A stretch of 13,004 bases of DNA from Desulfobacteraceae bacterium 4572_89 (GTDB taxonomy: Bacteria > Desulfobacterota > Desulfobacteria > Desulfobacterales > Desulfobacteraceae). Positions 8,601 to 13,004 of this stretch are shown here, piece by piece. Made by a program: the position numbers and the translations under genes. The first letter of the stretch is position 1, and each line of letters begins with the position of its first letter. The notes beneath the pieces were generated by a model. That model worked only from the letters and a program-made list of their open reading frames with translations. It did not search any database and was not told where the DNA came from. The stretch spans positions 1 through 13,004 of the forward strand of contig NBML01000081.1 in the NCBI GenBank assembly GCA_002085465.1, given 5' to 3'.

Positions 8601-8868
8601 TCGGTACCAGTTCAAGGTTCCGGATGAGATCCAGGACGTTTTCAAGGTTGTGTGCCAGATCCTTTATGGTGGTCAATCCCATGAAACCGGCACCGCCTTT
8701 GATGGAATGGGCTGCTCGAAATACGTTGTTGACTATATCAAGATCAACATTTTTTCCACCCTCTTCAATGGTCAGAAGGTCGGTTTCTATATCGGATAGA
8801 TGGTCAAGGGATTCTTCAATATAAAGGTACAGAAAAATAAAGCTAAAGTCAAATGGGATTGTGTACAA
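5626..8868 (-). CDS. cheA: Chemotaxis histidine kinase CheA, hybrid form with two CheW domains and a C-terminal receiver
   Basis: Autophosphorylates on histidine in response to receptors and passes phosphate to receivers (CheB, its own, probably the HEAT-receiver protein). Numbering is from TTG 8868, 1080 residues. HPt: H54 in RAAHSIKGGAG. Residues 150-262 are a P2-like regulatory region (LPDGRIFAQI ... PVQILFASIL). An Ala/Glu-rich linker covers 285-340. Dimerisation helices are at about 345-410. The ATPase shows the N box with H456 and N460, DDGKGLD (500-506) and GRGVGMD (553-559). The first CheW-like domain (about 590-780) carries an insertion of about 60 polar residues at 658-715. A coiled-coil linker spans 785-808, and the second CheW-like domain covers 808-945. 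The receiver (958-1080) has E966/D967, D1012, T1042 and K1064. The 5' end is odd: no Shine-Dalgarno, a start three bases after the upstream stop, and a hydrophobic FSFIFLYLY run where a charged helix is usual. From IEESLDHLSDIE onward the sequence is normal, so the true first residues may be lost. Confidence 0.93.
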   Translation of the reverse strand: MYTIPFDFSFIFLYLYIEESLDHLSDIETDLLTIEEGGKNVDLDIVNNVFRAAHSIKGGAGFMGLTTIKDLAHNLENVLDLIRNLELVPSSEIISVLLKGFDRLENLMNNIQTSNEKDVSTHIEALKNITAAPPAEPVDTVEETAAGFMDITLPDGRIFAQIPREAIDQSHQEGKFIYLVEYDLIHDIHNKTKNPVNVITSLEKTGIILDARIDFPSVGNLDETALPSLIPVQILFASILEPEMTDTLFDLDEEYIHLINEDMISLTDENRAKEAGPMPVKELQTKKVQPALAENAPAMEPVVFQPVEKKEVHAAAAAEVPAKTEARAAEQEAVINNPVASKPVGSLRVNVNLLDTLMNLAGELVLSRNQLLQGINSSNVKATEISSQRIDMITSELQEAIMRTRMQPIANVFNKFTRVVRDLSRDLEKNIEITILGKDVELDKTILESINDPLTHLIRNSVDHGIELPQVRERAGKPAIGHITLKAYHDAGQVNIVISDDGKGLDPNAIAQTAVAKGLKTDQQVADMTSKEKTELILLPGFSTAEKITDVSGRGVGMDVVMTNLEKLGGIIEIDSTPGKGTDIQIKLPLTLAIIPSQIISVGHERYAVPQVNLDELLRIPAAQIKNRVEKVGDADVVRLRGNLLPLLNLSKVLGIKKTFIHPEDNQEYPDQRATISDRRSPQHATLGEAAQTQDSEKTDQNKRAGEDRRYHANSAINIAVVSAGSFKYGLVVDELKDSEEIVVKPLGRHLKKCSGYAGATIMGDGRVALILDVSSLAQMAELTTMAEAERVAKEAKAAEEARERARDKAALLVFRNGEKEHFAAPLNLVERIERIPVSTIEMVGGKKVVQYRGGALPLYELSQVASVEPLPPREQQEVIVFTVKGRELGLMVSPPVDAVQVNMDIDDSTLKQPCINGSMIIEDSTTLLVDIFEMVKTLNPKWFEDEQNAAVEMISEGRKVILFAEDSAFFRKQVKGFMTEEGYEVIDVEDGAEAWEVLQQKSDAIDIVVTDLEMPNMNGFELTQRIKSDPRFSHFSVIALTSLASESHVEQGKRVGIDAYEIKLDRENLMKIIRQFLGL

Positions 8869-8871
8869 TAT

Positions 8872-10116
8872 TTAAAGGTTATACCTGTTGAGGGGTGGTC
8901 TTCTTATTATATCCATGGGCTGACAGGGTGCATCTATCACCAGGCCGGCAATCGTGTTGGGCTGAGCCCGGGGAATTTCAAGGCCATGGCTGTCAATAAT
9001 TTTATGGACAGGGGATGAAATGGGTGGATTGTCCGGAGTCAGCACCTCGATGGTGTCTCCCTTTGAGAGTCGGTTTCGAATTTCAACCCTGGCGATGCCG
9101 GTTTTCTCTGTCTCGACCACTTTCCCTATAAAACTGTGGATCGTTCCGGTGTGGGTGTTTGTAAAATCAGGAAGGATTTCAGCGAGTTCTCCAAAATAGA
9201 AGCCAGTGCAGTAAGGACGGTGGTAGACGGAGGCAAGTTCCTGTTCCCACCAAGGGTTGACCCCATACTCTCCGGGATTTTCCATGTAGTGATCGATGGC
9301 CTCTCTATAGGTTTTTACAACTGAGGAGAGATATGCAAGCCCCTTCATTCTGCCTTCAATTTTAAGGGAGGCTATGCCGGCCTGGACAAGTTCAGGGATG
9401 TGGTGGATCATGCAGAGATCCTTGGAACTGAAGATGTAAGAACCTCGACTGTCTTGGGCAAGGGGATGATACTCCCCGGGACGGCACTCTTCCACCACTG
9501 AGTAGCGCCATCTGCAGGGATGGCTGCAGAGACCGCGGTTGCTGTCCCGGCCGGAGAGAGCGCTTGACAGCAGGCATCTGCCTGAATAGGAGATGCACAT
9601 GGCGCCGTGTACAAAGGTCTCGACTTCAGGAGAGGATGTGGATTTGGCAATGGTTTCAATGTCACAAAGGGGCAGTTCCCTGGCAAGGTTGACCCTTTTG
9701 ACCCCCAGGGTTTTCCAGAACCGGGCAGCATTGATGTTTGTGGTATTGCTTTGGGTGGAGAGGTGTATCTCTGTCTCGGGCATGATTTTCCTGGTCAGAA
9801 AAAGGATTCCCGGGTCGGCGATGATAAGGGCGTCGGGCTTAATTTGATTCAGACGGGTGAGAAAGGCTCGGATTTTTTCCTGCTCCGGGTTTCTGGAATA
9901 TACGTTGCAGGCAACATAGACTTTGACATTTTTGTCGTGGGCGTAATGGACTGCCCTTTCCAGTTCTTGGTCGGAAAAGTTGCCGGAAAAGTTTCTGAGG
10001 CTGAACTCTTTGCCTGCCAGATAAACGGCATCGGCACCATAGCGTATGGCAGTTTCGAGTTTTTCAAAATTGCCGGCAGGTGCCAGAAGTTCGGGCTTTT
10101 TTATGGATTTAATCAT
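8872..10116 (-). CDS. trhP: U32-family protein, TrhP-type (tRNA U34 hydroxylation), formerly 'collagenase-like protease'
   Basis: Peptidase family U32 by sequence. Members of the YegQ/TrhP branch are known to make 5-hydroxyuridine at the wobble position of tRNAs rather than to act as proteases. The 414 residues start PELLAPAGNFEKLETAI, with GADAVYLAG following. The signature EVETFVHGAMCISYSGRC continues to RDSNRGLCSHPCRW, giving cysteines at about 174, 181, 197 and 201 that in this family probably bind an Fe-S cluster, plus C235 in SSKDLC. LKIEGRMKG also fits. ATG 10116 is chosen because a longer frame upstream runs through the tRNA-Arg gene; its Shine-Dalgarno is weak. The length is close to the short Bacillus-type TrhP proteins. 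It follows tRNA-Arg by 13 nt and ends 3 nt before the cheA frame, so it may share a transcript with both. The substrate is inferred from the family. Confidence 0.88.
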   Translation of the reverse strand: MIKSIKKPELLAPAGNFEKLETAIRYGADAVYLAGKEFSLRNFSGNFSDQELERAVHYAHDKNVKVYVACNVYSRNPEQEKIRAFLTRLNQIKPDALIIADPGILFLTRKIMPETEIHLSTQSNTTNINAARFWKTLGVKRVNLARELPLCDIETIAKSTSSPEVETFVHGAMCISYSGRCLLSSALSGRDSNRGLCSHPCRWRYSVVEECRPGEYHPLAQDSRGSYIFSSKDLCMIHHIPELVQAGIASLKIEGRMKGLAYLSSVVKTYREAIDHYMENPGEYGVNPWWEQELASVYHRPYCTGFYFGELAEILPDFTNTHTGTIHSFIGKVVETEKTGIARVEIRNRLSKGDTIEVLTPDNPPISSPVHKIIDSHGLEIPRAQPNTIAGLVIDAPCQPMDIIRRPPLNRYNL

Positions 10117-10129
10117 GGAATCTTTTTTG

Positions 10130-10204
10130 TGGTGCCCCCGGCAAGAATCGAACTTGCGCACATGGATTAGGAATCCAATGCTCTATCCACTGAGCTACGG
10201 GGGC
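10130..10204 (-). tRNA. tRNA-Arg (anticodon CCT), CCA encoded
   Basis: Read on the - strand, the acceptor GCCCCCG pairs with CGGGGGC, followed by discriminator A and an encoded CCA (10132-10130). The D arm is GCTC-AGTGGATA-GAGC. The anticodon loop is TTCCTAA with anticodon CCT, reading AGG. The T arm is GCAAG-TTCGATT-CTTGC. The variable loop has four bases and the first anticodon-stem pair is T-T. It begins 10 nt after the stop of the transglycosylase remnant and ends 13 nt before the U32 gene, all on one strand. I see neither an own promoter nor a terminator, so processing from a longer transcript is likely. Confidence 0.96.
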
Positions 10205-10214
10205 GTAATTTTTT

Positions 10215-11811
10215 TTATTCAACCAAGAGTTTTTGGCCTGGGTAAATAGTGCTTCTCTTGGTGAGATGGTTCAGCGAGAGAAGACGTCGGAGTGTCATAT
10301 TATATTTTTTGGCAATTGTAAAGGGGCTGTCTCCGGATTTTACCCAATAAGTTGAAGAATCGGCATTTGGGGATACCTTTTCAACAGCCGGGATGGAAAG
10401 AACCTGGCCTATATGAAGGGATGCATCGGAAAGATTGTTGGCGGCCATGATGCGTTTGGTGGTGGAGCCGTAGCGCCGGGCGATTATCCAGAGGTTGTCT
10501 CCTCTCCTGACAACATAGGATGTTGCGTTTTTCAGAATTTTTGTACGGGATCCCCGTTGGATGCCTGCAGAGGGGATGTTCCGATTTGGGATCTTGAGCA
10601 CCTTTCCTGCTATAATGAGGAAGTTGCGGTTGATGCCGTTGGCCCGGGATATTTTAGCAACCGTCGTGTTGTGATGTCTGGCAATGCCCGACAGGGTCTC
10701 ACCCCTCCGGATTCGATGGTAGGAGTACCGGGTGGGCGGAGGGTAGGATGCTTTGATTTTATCCAGGCTGGCCATGAAAATTTCGGATTTGGATGCAGGC
10801 ACCCTTATCTCATAATCTTCCGGCGGGAGCAGAGCATATCTCAATTCAGGATTGAGTATCTTGAGGGTGCTTTCCTGGGTGTCGATCTCCCGGGCAATAT
10901 CCTTGAGTCGGATCTGTTTTTTTATTTTGCAGGTTTTAAAGGTCAGAGGGGGCAGTGGGTCTTTAACTGTGATGTCGTATTGGTCCAGGTTTTTAACAAT
11001 ATGCAGTACAGCCAGAAAACGAGGCACGTATCGGGCTGTCTCCCTGGGCAGTTTCGGATAGAGATCCCAGAAGTTGTCCAGGTAGTTGATGTTCTGGCGT
11101 CTTATGGTGCGCAGCACCCTTCCTTCTCCACAGGAGCCAGGATAGTTCCTCGGGGAGGCCTGCTTTTTTTAATTCTGATATTATATAAGGCCTGTATCGT
11201 CCTGCCCGCCTCACGGACTGAGTTAGAAAATATTTTTCAGGGCCTGTAAATCTCTCTATCTCGCTCTGCACATGACTGTTTAAAATAAGTGGAATGGCAT
11301 CATGTTCTCCATTCACCACTATATTTCTGGATGCGTAAATTTCCAGAATTCTTTTAGAGATCAGGTATCTCAAATCTTCTTTTTGTTGATTGATCTGGGG
11401 GCATGTCTCCAGGTTCATATCCAAAATAACCGCATAGGCAGCATCGAGTTCCGTCAGTGCATGCTCCAGGTCCCCCTTTTCCCAGTAGGTCTGGGCCGAA
11501 CGACACAATTCAAGGGCATGGTCAGCCTGCTCCTGGGCTGAATAGTTTTCCGTTTCAGTGTTGGTTGGGGCCGTTTCCTTTTTGTTTAAAAAAGGTAGGG
11601 TGGTATCGATGTTGGGATTTCCCTTGGGGGCAGGTGTTTCCGAAGAGAGGTCAGGAGCCTTGTCTGATTCCGTGGCCGCTGCAACTTCTGTGGAGGCGGT
11701 GGTGATGCTTCCGGGGCCTTGATTATAACTGCTCATATGGGCAGTGTTGCAGCCGGAGATGAGGAAAAGAGAGAGAGAGACAACGCATAGAAGGTAAATT
11801 GATTTATTCAT
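10215..11811 (-). pseudogene. MltD-like lipoprotein lytic transglycosylase with LysM repeats, catalytic core deleted and frameshifted
   Basis: Two overlapping frames are halves of one gene. The upstream half (ATG 11811) has a lipoprotein signal with lipobox LISGC (Cys21), a low-complexity Ser/Thr/Pro region, a helical segment (about 90-165) and the MltD entry motif AGLPEELSWL (to residue 226). In the family this is followed by a PxxES motif with the catalytic glutamate. Here, around 11130-11136, the sequence jumps to another frame reading CGEGRVLRTIRRQN, the family's AYNxGEGxV segment, then LPRETARYVPRFLAVL. Comparison with E. coli MltD indicates a loss of about 70-75 codons holding the active site. 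The downstream half carries a degenerate LysM-like part and three LysM repeats (HRIRRGETLSGIA, YVVRRGDNLWIIA, YWVKSGDSPFTIA) and ends normally. An enzyme that cuts glycan strands in the envelope is not expected from this copy. As it stands, ribosomes would stop at 10993 after a 46-residue out-of-frame tail. An assembly error is possible. Confidence 0.85.
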
Positions 11812-11851
11812 TATACTCTTGACCCTTGAGATTTAAGATTAAATTTAACCT

Positions 11852-11880
11852 TGAATATAAAAGTTTAGGTGAAGTGTCAA
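11852..11880 (-). promoter_or_regulatory. Candidate sigma-70 promoter of the MltD-like gene
   Basis: On the - strand there is a perfect -35 TTGACA at 11880-11875. A possible -10 is TATTCA (11857-11852) at 17 bp, or TATATT (11859-11854) at 15 bp. The start codon follows about 40 nt later. The heptamer TCAAGGT and its complement ACCTTGA overlap the -35 and -10 respectively. The -35 is strong but the -10 is ambiguous. Confidence 0.55.
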
Positions 11881-11906
11881 GGTATTATTCCCACCCTGAC
11901 CCACTA

Positions 11907-12009
11907 TCAAGGTGACACCTGCCGCGTTGCCTACGTTCGCTCCTCCCTGGGGAGTATGACTTATACACCTCCGTCGTCACTTCTTGGCGCCTTGCATCTG
12001 ACACCTTGA
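11907..12009. repeat. Palindromic repeat element, copy 2 (intergenic)
   Basis: The outer arms TCAAGGTGACA (11907-11917) and TGACACCTTGA (11999-12009) are inverted repeats, 10 of 11 paired. Inside them lie CACCTGCCGCGTTG (11916-11929) and CGCCTTGCATCTG (11988-12000). The first matches the corresponding block of copy 1 at 13 of 14 positions and the second at 13 of 13, in the same order and orientation. The centre differs from copy 1 in sequence and length but again has a small tip hairpin (GTAT ... ATAC). Total length is 103 bp against 88 bp. It lies between divergent genes, where it would do little damage. Confidence 0.8.
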
Positions 12010-12172
12010 TGGCGGCCAGGGATGTGCCTTTTTTGTGTTATTGTGACATATTATAGAATTTGATGGTGGATTTGGGCCCAGGGGCGGGTTAGGTGTCGGT
12101 CAATGGTTAGGGCGATTCGGGGTGGATGGAAGGGGTTTGTGTATCAAAAATGCCAAAATCAGGAGAAAACGC

Positions 12173-12200
12173 TTGAAAAAGAAAGTTGCGGGGCTATATG
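12173..12200 (+). promoter_or_regulatory. Possible upstream promoter of the tRNA-tuf operon
   Basis: TTGAAA (12173-12178) and TATATG (12195-12200) are 16 bp apart. This is weaker than the downstream pair at 12246-12274. Tandem promoters are common at stable-RNA operons, so it is listed with low confidence. Confidence 0.3.
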
Positions 12201-12245
12201 CGTAAATAATTGGGCTCTATGGGTGATATTTGCTTTTGTTTGGAT

Positions 12246-12274
12246 TTGATAATGGCGGCATCCTCTGCTATTAT
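12246..12274 (+). promoter_or_regulatory. Main candidate sigma-70 promoter of the tRNA-tuf operon
   Basis: TTGATA (12246-12251), a 17-bp spacer, then TATTAT (12269-12274): each hexamer is 5 of 6 from consensus. It is followed by the GC-rich sequence CGCTCG, resembling the discriminator of promoters under stringent control of stable RNA. The first tRNA begins about 45 nt after the expected start of transcription. The position and direction fit the operon. Confidence 0.7.
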
Positions 12275-12325
12275 CGCTCGGTCTTTGTCGTGAAGCACCT
12301 TGAATTTGTTTGCGAAATTGACGTT

Positions 12326-12401
12326 GCCGATATAGCTCAGCTGGTAGAGCATCTCACTTGTAATGAGAATGTCCTCCGTTCGATTCGGGGTATCGGCTCC
12401 A
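12326..12401 (+). tRNA. tRNA-Thr (anticodon TGT), CCA encoded
   Basis: Acceptor GCCGATA pairs with TATCGGC, discriminator T, CCA at 12399-12401. The anticodon loop CTTGTAA gives TGT (12359-12361), reading ACA and related codons. It is the first of four tRNAs before tuf and corresponds in position to E. coli thrU. Confidence 0.98.
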
Positions 12402-12414
12402 GGAGTAAAAAAAT

Positions 12415-12499
12415 GGTGGGGTTCCCGAGTGGTCAAAGGGATCAGACTGTAAATCTGACGGCTCAGCCTTCGGAGGTTCAAATCCTCCCCCCACCACCA
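12415..12499 (+). tRNA. tRNA-Tyr (anticodon GTA), CCA encoded
   Basis: An 85-nt class II tRNA with a long variable arm. Acceptor GGTGGGG pairs with CCCCACC, discriminator A, CCA at 12497-12499. The anticodon loop CTGTAAA gives GTA (12449-12451). The T arm is GGAGG-TTCAAAT-CCTCC. It is second in the operon, in the place of E. coli tyrU. Confidence 0.98.
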
Positions 12500-12535
12500 T
12501 ACAGCGTTTTCCGACCGACAGGTCATGTCTGACAG

Positions 12536-12611
12536 GCGGGAGTAGCTCAGTTGGTAGAGCTTCAGCCTTCCAAGCTGAATGTCGCGAGTTCGAGCCTCGT
12601 CTCCCGCTCCA
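12536..12611 (+). tRNA. tRNA-Gly (anticodon TCC), CCA encoded
   Basis: Acceptor GCGGGAG pairs with CTCCCGC, discriminator T, CCA at 12609-12611. The anticodon loop CTTCCAA gives TCC (12569-12571). It is third in the operon, in the place of E. coli glyT. Confidence 0.98.
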
Positions 12612-12663
12612 TCTCCATGTTTTCAAACCTGTAGTTAAGGTTGAAATTTTGTCTGTGTTTTAA

Positions 12664-12740
12664 GCCCATGTAGCTCAGTAGGTAGAGCGCTTCCTTGGTA
12701 AGGAAGAGGTTCAACGGTTCGAATCCGTTCATGGGCTCCA
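12664..12740 (+). tRNA. tRNA-Thr (anticodon GGT), CCA encoded
   Basis: Acceptor GCCCATG pairs with CATGGGC, discriminator T, CCA at 12738-12740. The anticodon loop TTGGTAA gives GGT (12697-12699). Fourth in the operon, in the place of E. coli thrT; tuf begins 27 nt later. Confidence 0.98.
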
Positions 12741-12767
12741 TTTAACAGCGGTCAGGAGGTTTGTGGC

Positions 12768-13004
12768 ATGGCAAAGGAAAAATTTGAGCGGACAAAACCC
12801 CACGTTAATATCGGTACCATCGGTCACATCGACCATGGCAAGACCACTCTTACTGCTGCGATCACCAAACACGCCGCCCTCAGGGGTCACGGCGAGTTCG
12901 TCGCCTTTGATGAGATTGATAAGGCTCCTGAAGAGCGTGAACGCGGTATCACCATTGCAACTGCCCATGTTGAGTATGAGACAGAAAAGCGTCACTATGC
13001 CCAT
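12768..13004 (+). CDS. tuf: Elongation factor Tu, first 79 residues (3' end outside window)
   Basis: GTPase that delivers aminoacyl-tRNA to the ribosome. ATG 12768 follows a perfect Shine-Dalgarno AGGAGGT (12754-12760) at 7 nt. [20 protein letters not shown] leads into the P loop GHIDHGKT (about 19-26), switch I with [15 protein letters not shown], and RHYAH at the window edge. The start is typical of EF-Tu and the frame is open to the last base. The IDHGKT and [12 protein letters not shown] variants resemble sulfate reducers, as far as I can judge from memory. Being last in an operon with four tRNAs it substitutes for E. coli tufB; whether there is a second tuf gene cannot be seen. Confidence 0.99.
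   Translation, partial: MAKEKFERTKPHVNIGTIGHIDHGKTTLTAAITKHAALRGHGEFVAFDEIDKAPEERERGITIATAHVEYETEKRHYAH

Larger units (their letters stand above)
11812..12325. other. Divergent intergenic region between the MltD-like gene and the tRNA operon
   Basis: About 510 bases without a credible protein gene. It holds, from left to right, the candidate promoter of the MltD-like gene, the 103-bp palindromic element copy 2, a G/T-rich stretch at about 12055-12140 in which I see no defined signal, and the candidate promoters of the tRNA-tuf operon. The short frames crossing it also cross tRNA genes and have no family resemblance. Confidence 0.8.

Noticed and set aside
7930..8799. Long open frame of 289 codons on the + strand opposite cheA
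   Set aside because: It lies wholly antisense to the well-supported HPt and linker part of cheA, has no ribosome binding site and shows no family resemblance. It is a shadow of cheA codon bias.
10117..10161. Longer U32 gene start at 10161
   Set aside because: The extra residues are read from the 3' half of tRNA-Arg; family similarity begins at the ATG at 10116 (PELLAPAG follows).
10130..10204. tRNA-Arg as attachment site of an integrated element
   Set aside because: No integrase, no duplicated tRNA 3' end and no foreign-looking genes are present on either side.
10413..11249. Open frame of 278 codons on the + strand opposite the LysM region
   Set aside because: It is antisense to the LysM repeats and the deletion junction, and its protein sequence has no recognisable domain.
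12194..12626. - strand frames containing peptides such as GGGFEPPKAEPSDLQSDP
   Set aside because: These are the familiar false translations of antisense tRNA genes (here Tyr, Gly and Thr) and often appear as spurious proteins in databases.
12729..13004. - strand frame opposite tuf
   Set aside because: Antisense to the unmistakable EF-Tu N-terminus.
1..13004. CRISPR array, toxin-antitoxin pair, defence system or retroelement
   Set aside because: I found no regularly spaced direct repeats and no proteins of these types on either strand.

Overview
The window looks like chromosomal DNA of a sulfate-reducer-like member of the Desulfobacterota (Desulfobacterales type). This rests on the EF-Tu start (GHIDHGKT, then an [15 protein letters not shown] switch I), the style of the CheA hybrid kinase, and a tRNA-Thr/Tyr/Gly/Thr-tuf operon. 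The genus is not determined. There is no phage, integrase, transposase or CRISPR array. It is a housekeeping and chemosensory region with several local lesions and two copies of a palindromic repeat.

Layout. Left edge, + strand: the 3' end of pgk and a 353-codon gene of unknown function form a short operon closed by a clear intrinsic terminator (1423-1445). From 11811 leftward to 1465, everything is on the - strand. In transcription order this is: a disrupted MltD-like lipoprotein transglycosylase with LysM repeats; tRNA-Arg(CCT); a U32-family (TrhP-type) protein; and a chemosensory cluster cheA - cheW - cheB - cheR - HEAT-repeat/receiver protein. Right edge, + strand: promoter(s), then tRNA-Thr(TGT), tRNA-Tyr(GTA), tRNA-Gly(TCC), tRNA-Thr(GGT) and the start of tuf, the same order as the E. 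coli thrU-tyrU-glyT-thrT-tufB operon.

How the genes work together. CheA (HPt, kinase core, two CheW-like domains, C-terminal receiver), CheW, CheB and CheR form a nearly complete chemosensory core, with tight or overlapping gene junctions. No chemoreceptor, stand-alone CheY or flagellar gene is visible. The last gene, HEAT repeats fused to a CheY-like receiver, is the natural candidate for the pathway's output.

What is unusual. (1) An 88-bp palindromic element sits exactly where the receiver of the HEAT protein breaks off. It supplies the last 29 residues and the stop codon, and removes the end of the receiver fold. (2) A second, 103-bp copy lies at 11907-12009. The two copies share conserved inner arms but have different outer arms, each self-complementary within its own copy. 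(3) The MltD-like gene has lost its catalytic core by an internal deletion of about 70 codons (estimated from the family) with a frameshift. (4) cheA has no convincing start: its only in-frame start is a TTG with no Shine-Dalgarno, three bases after the upstream stop, followed by an odd hydrophobic stretch. I do not see a complete new defence or mobile system. The repeat family and the HEAT-receiver chemosensory branch are the points most worth following.
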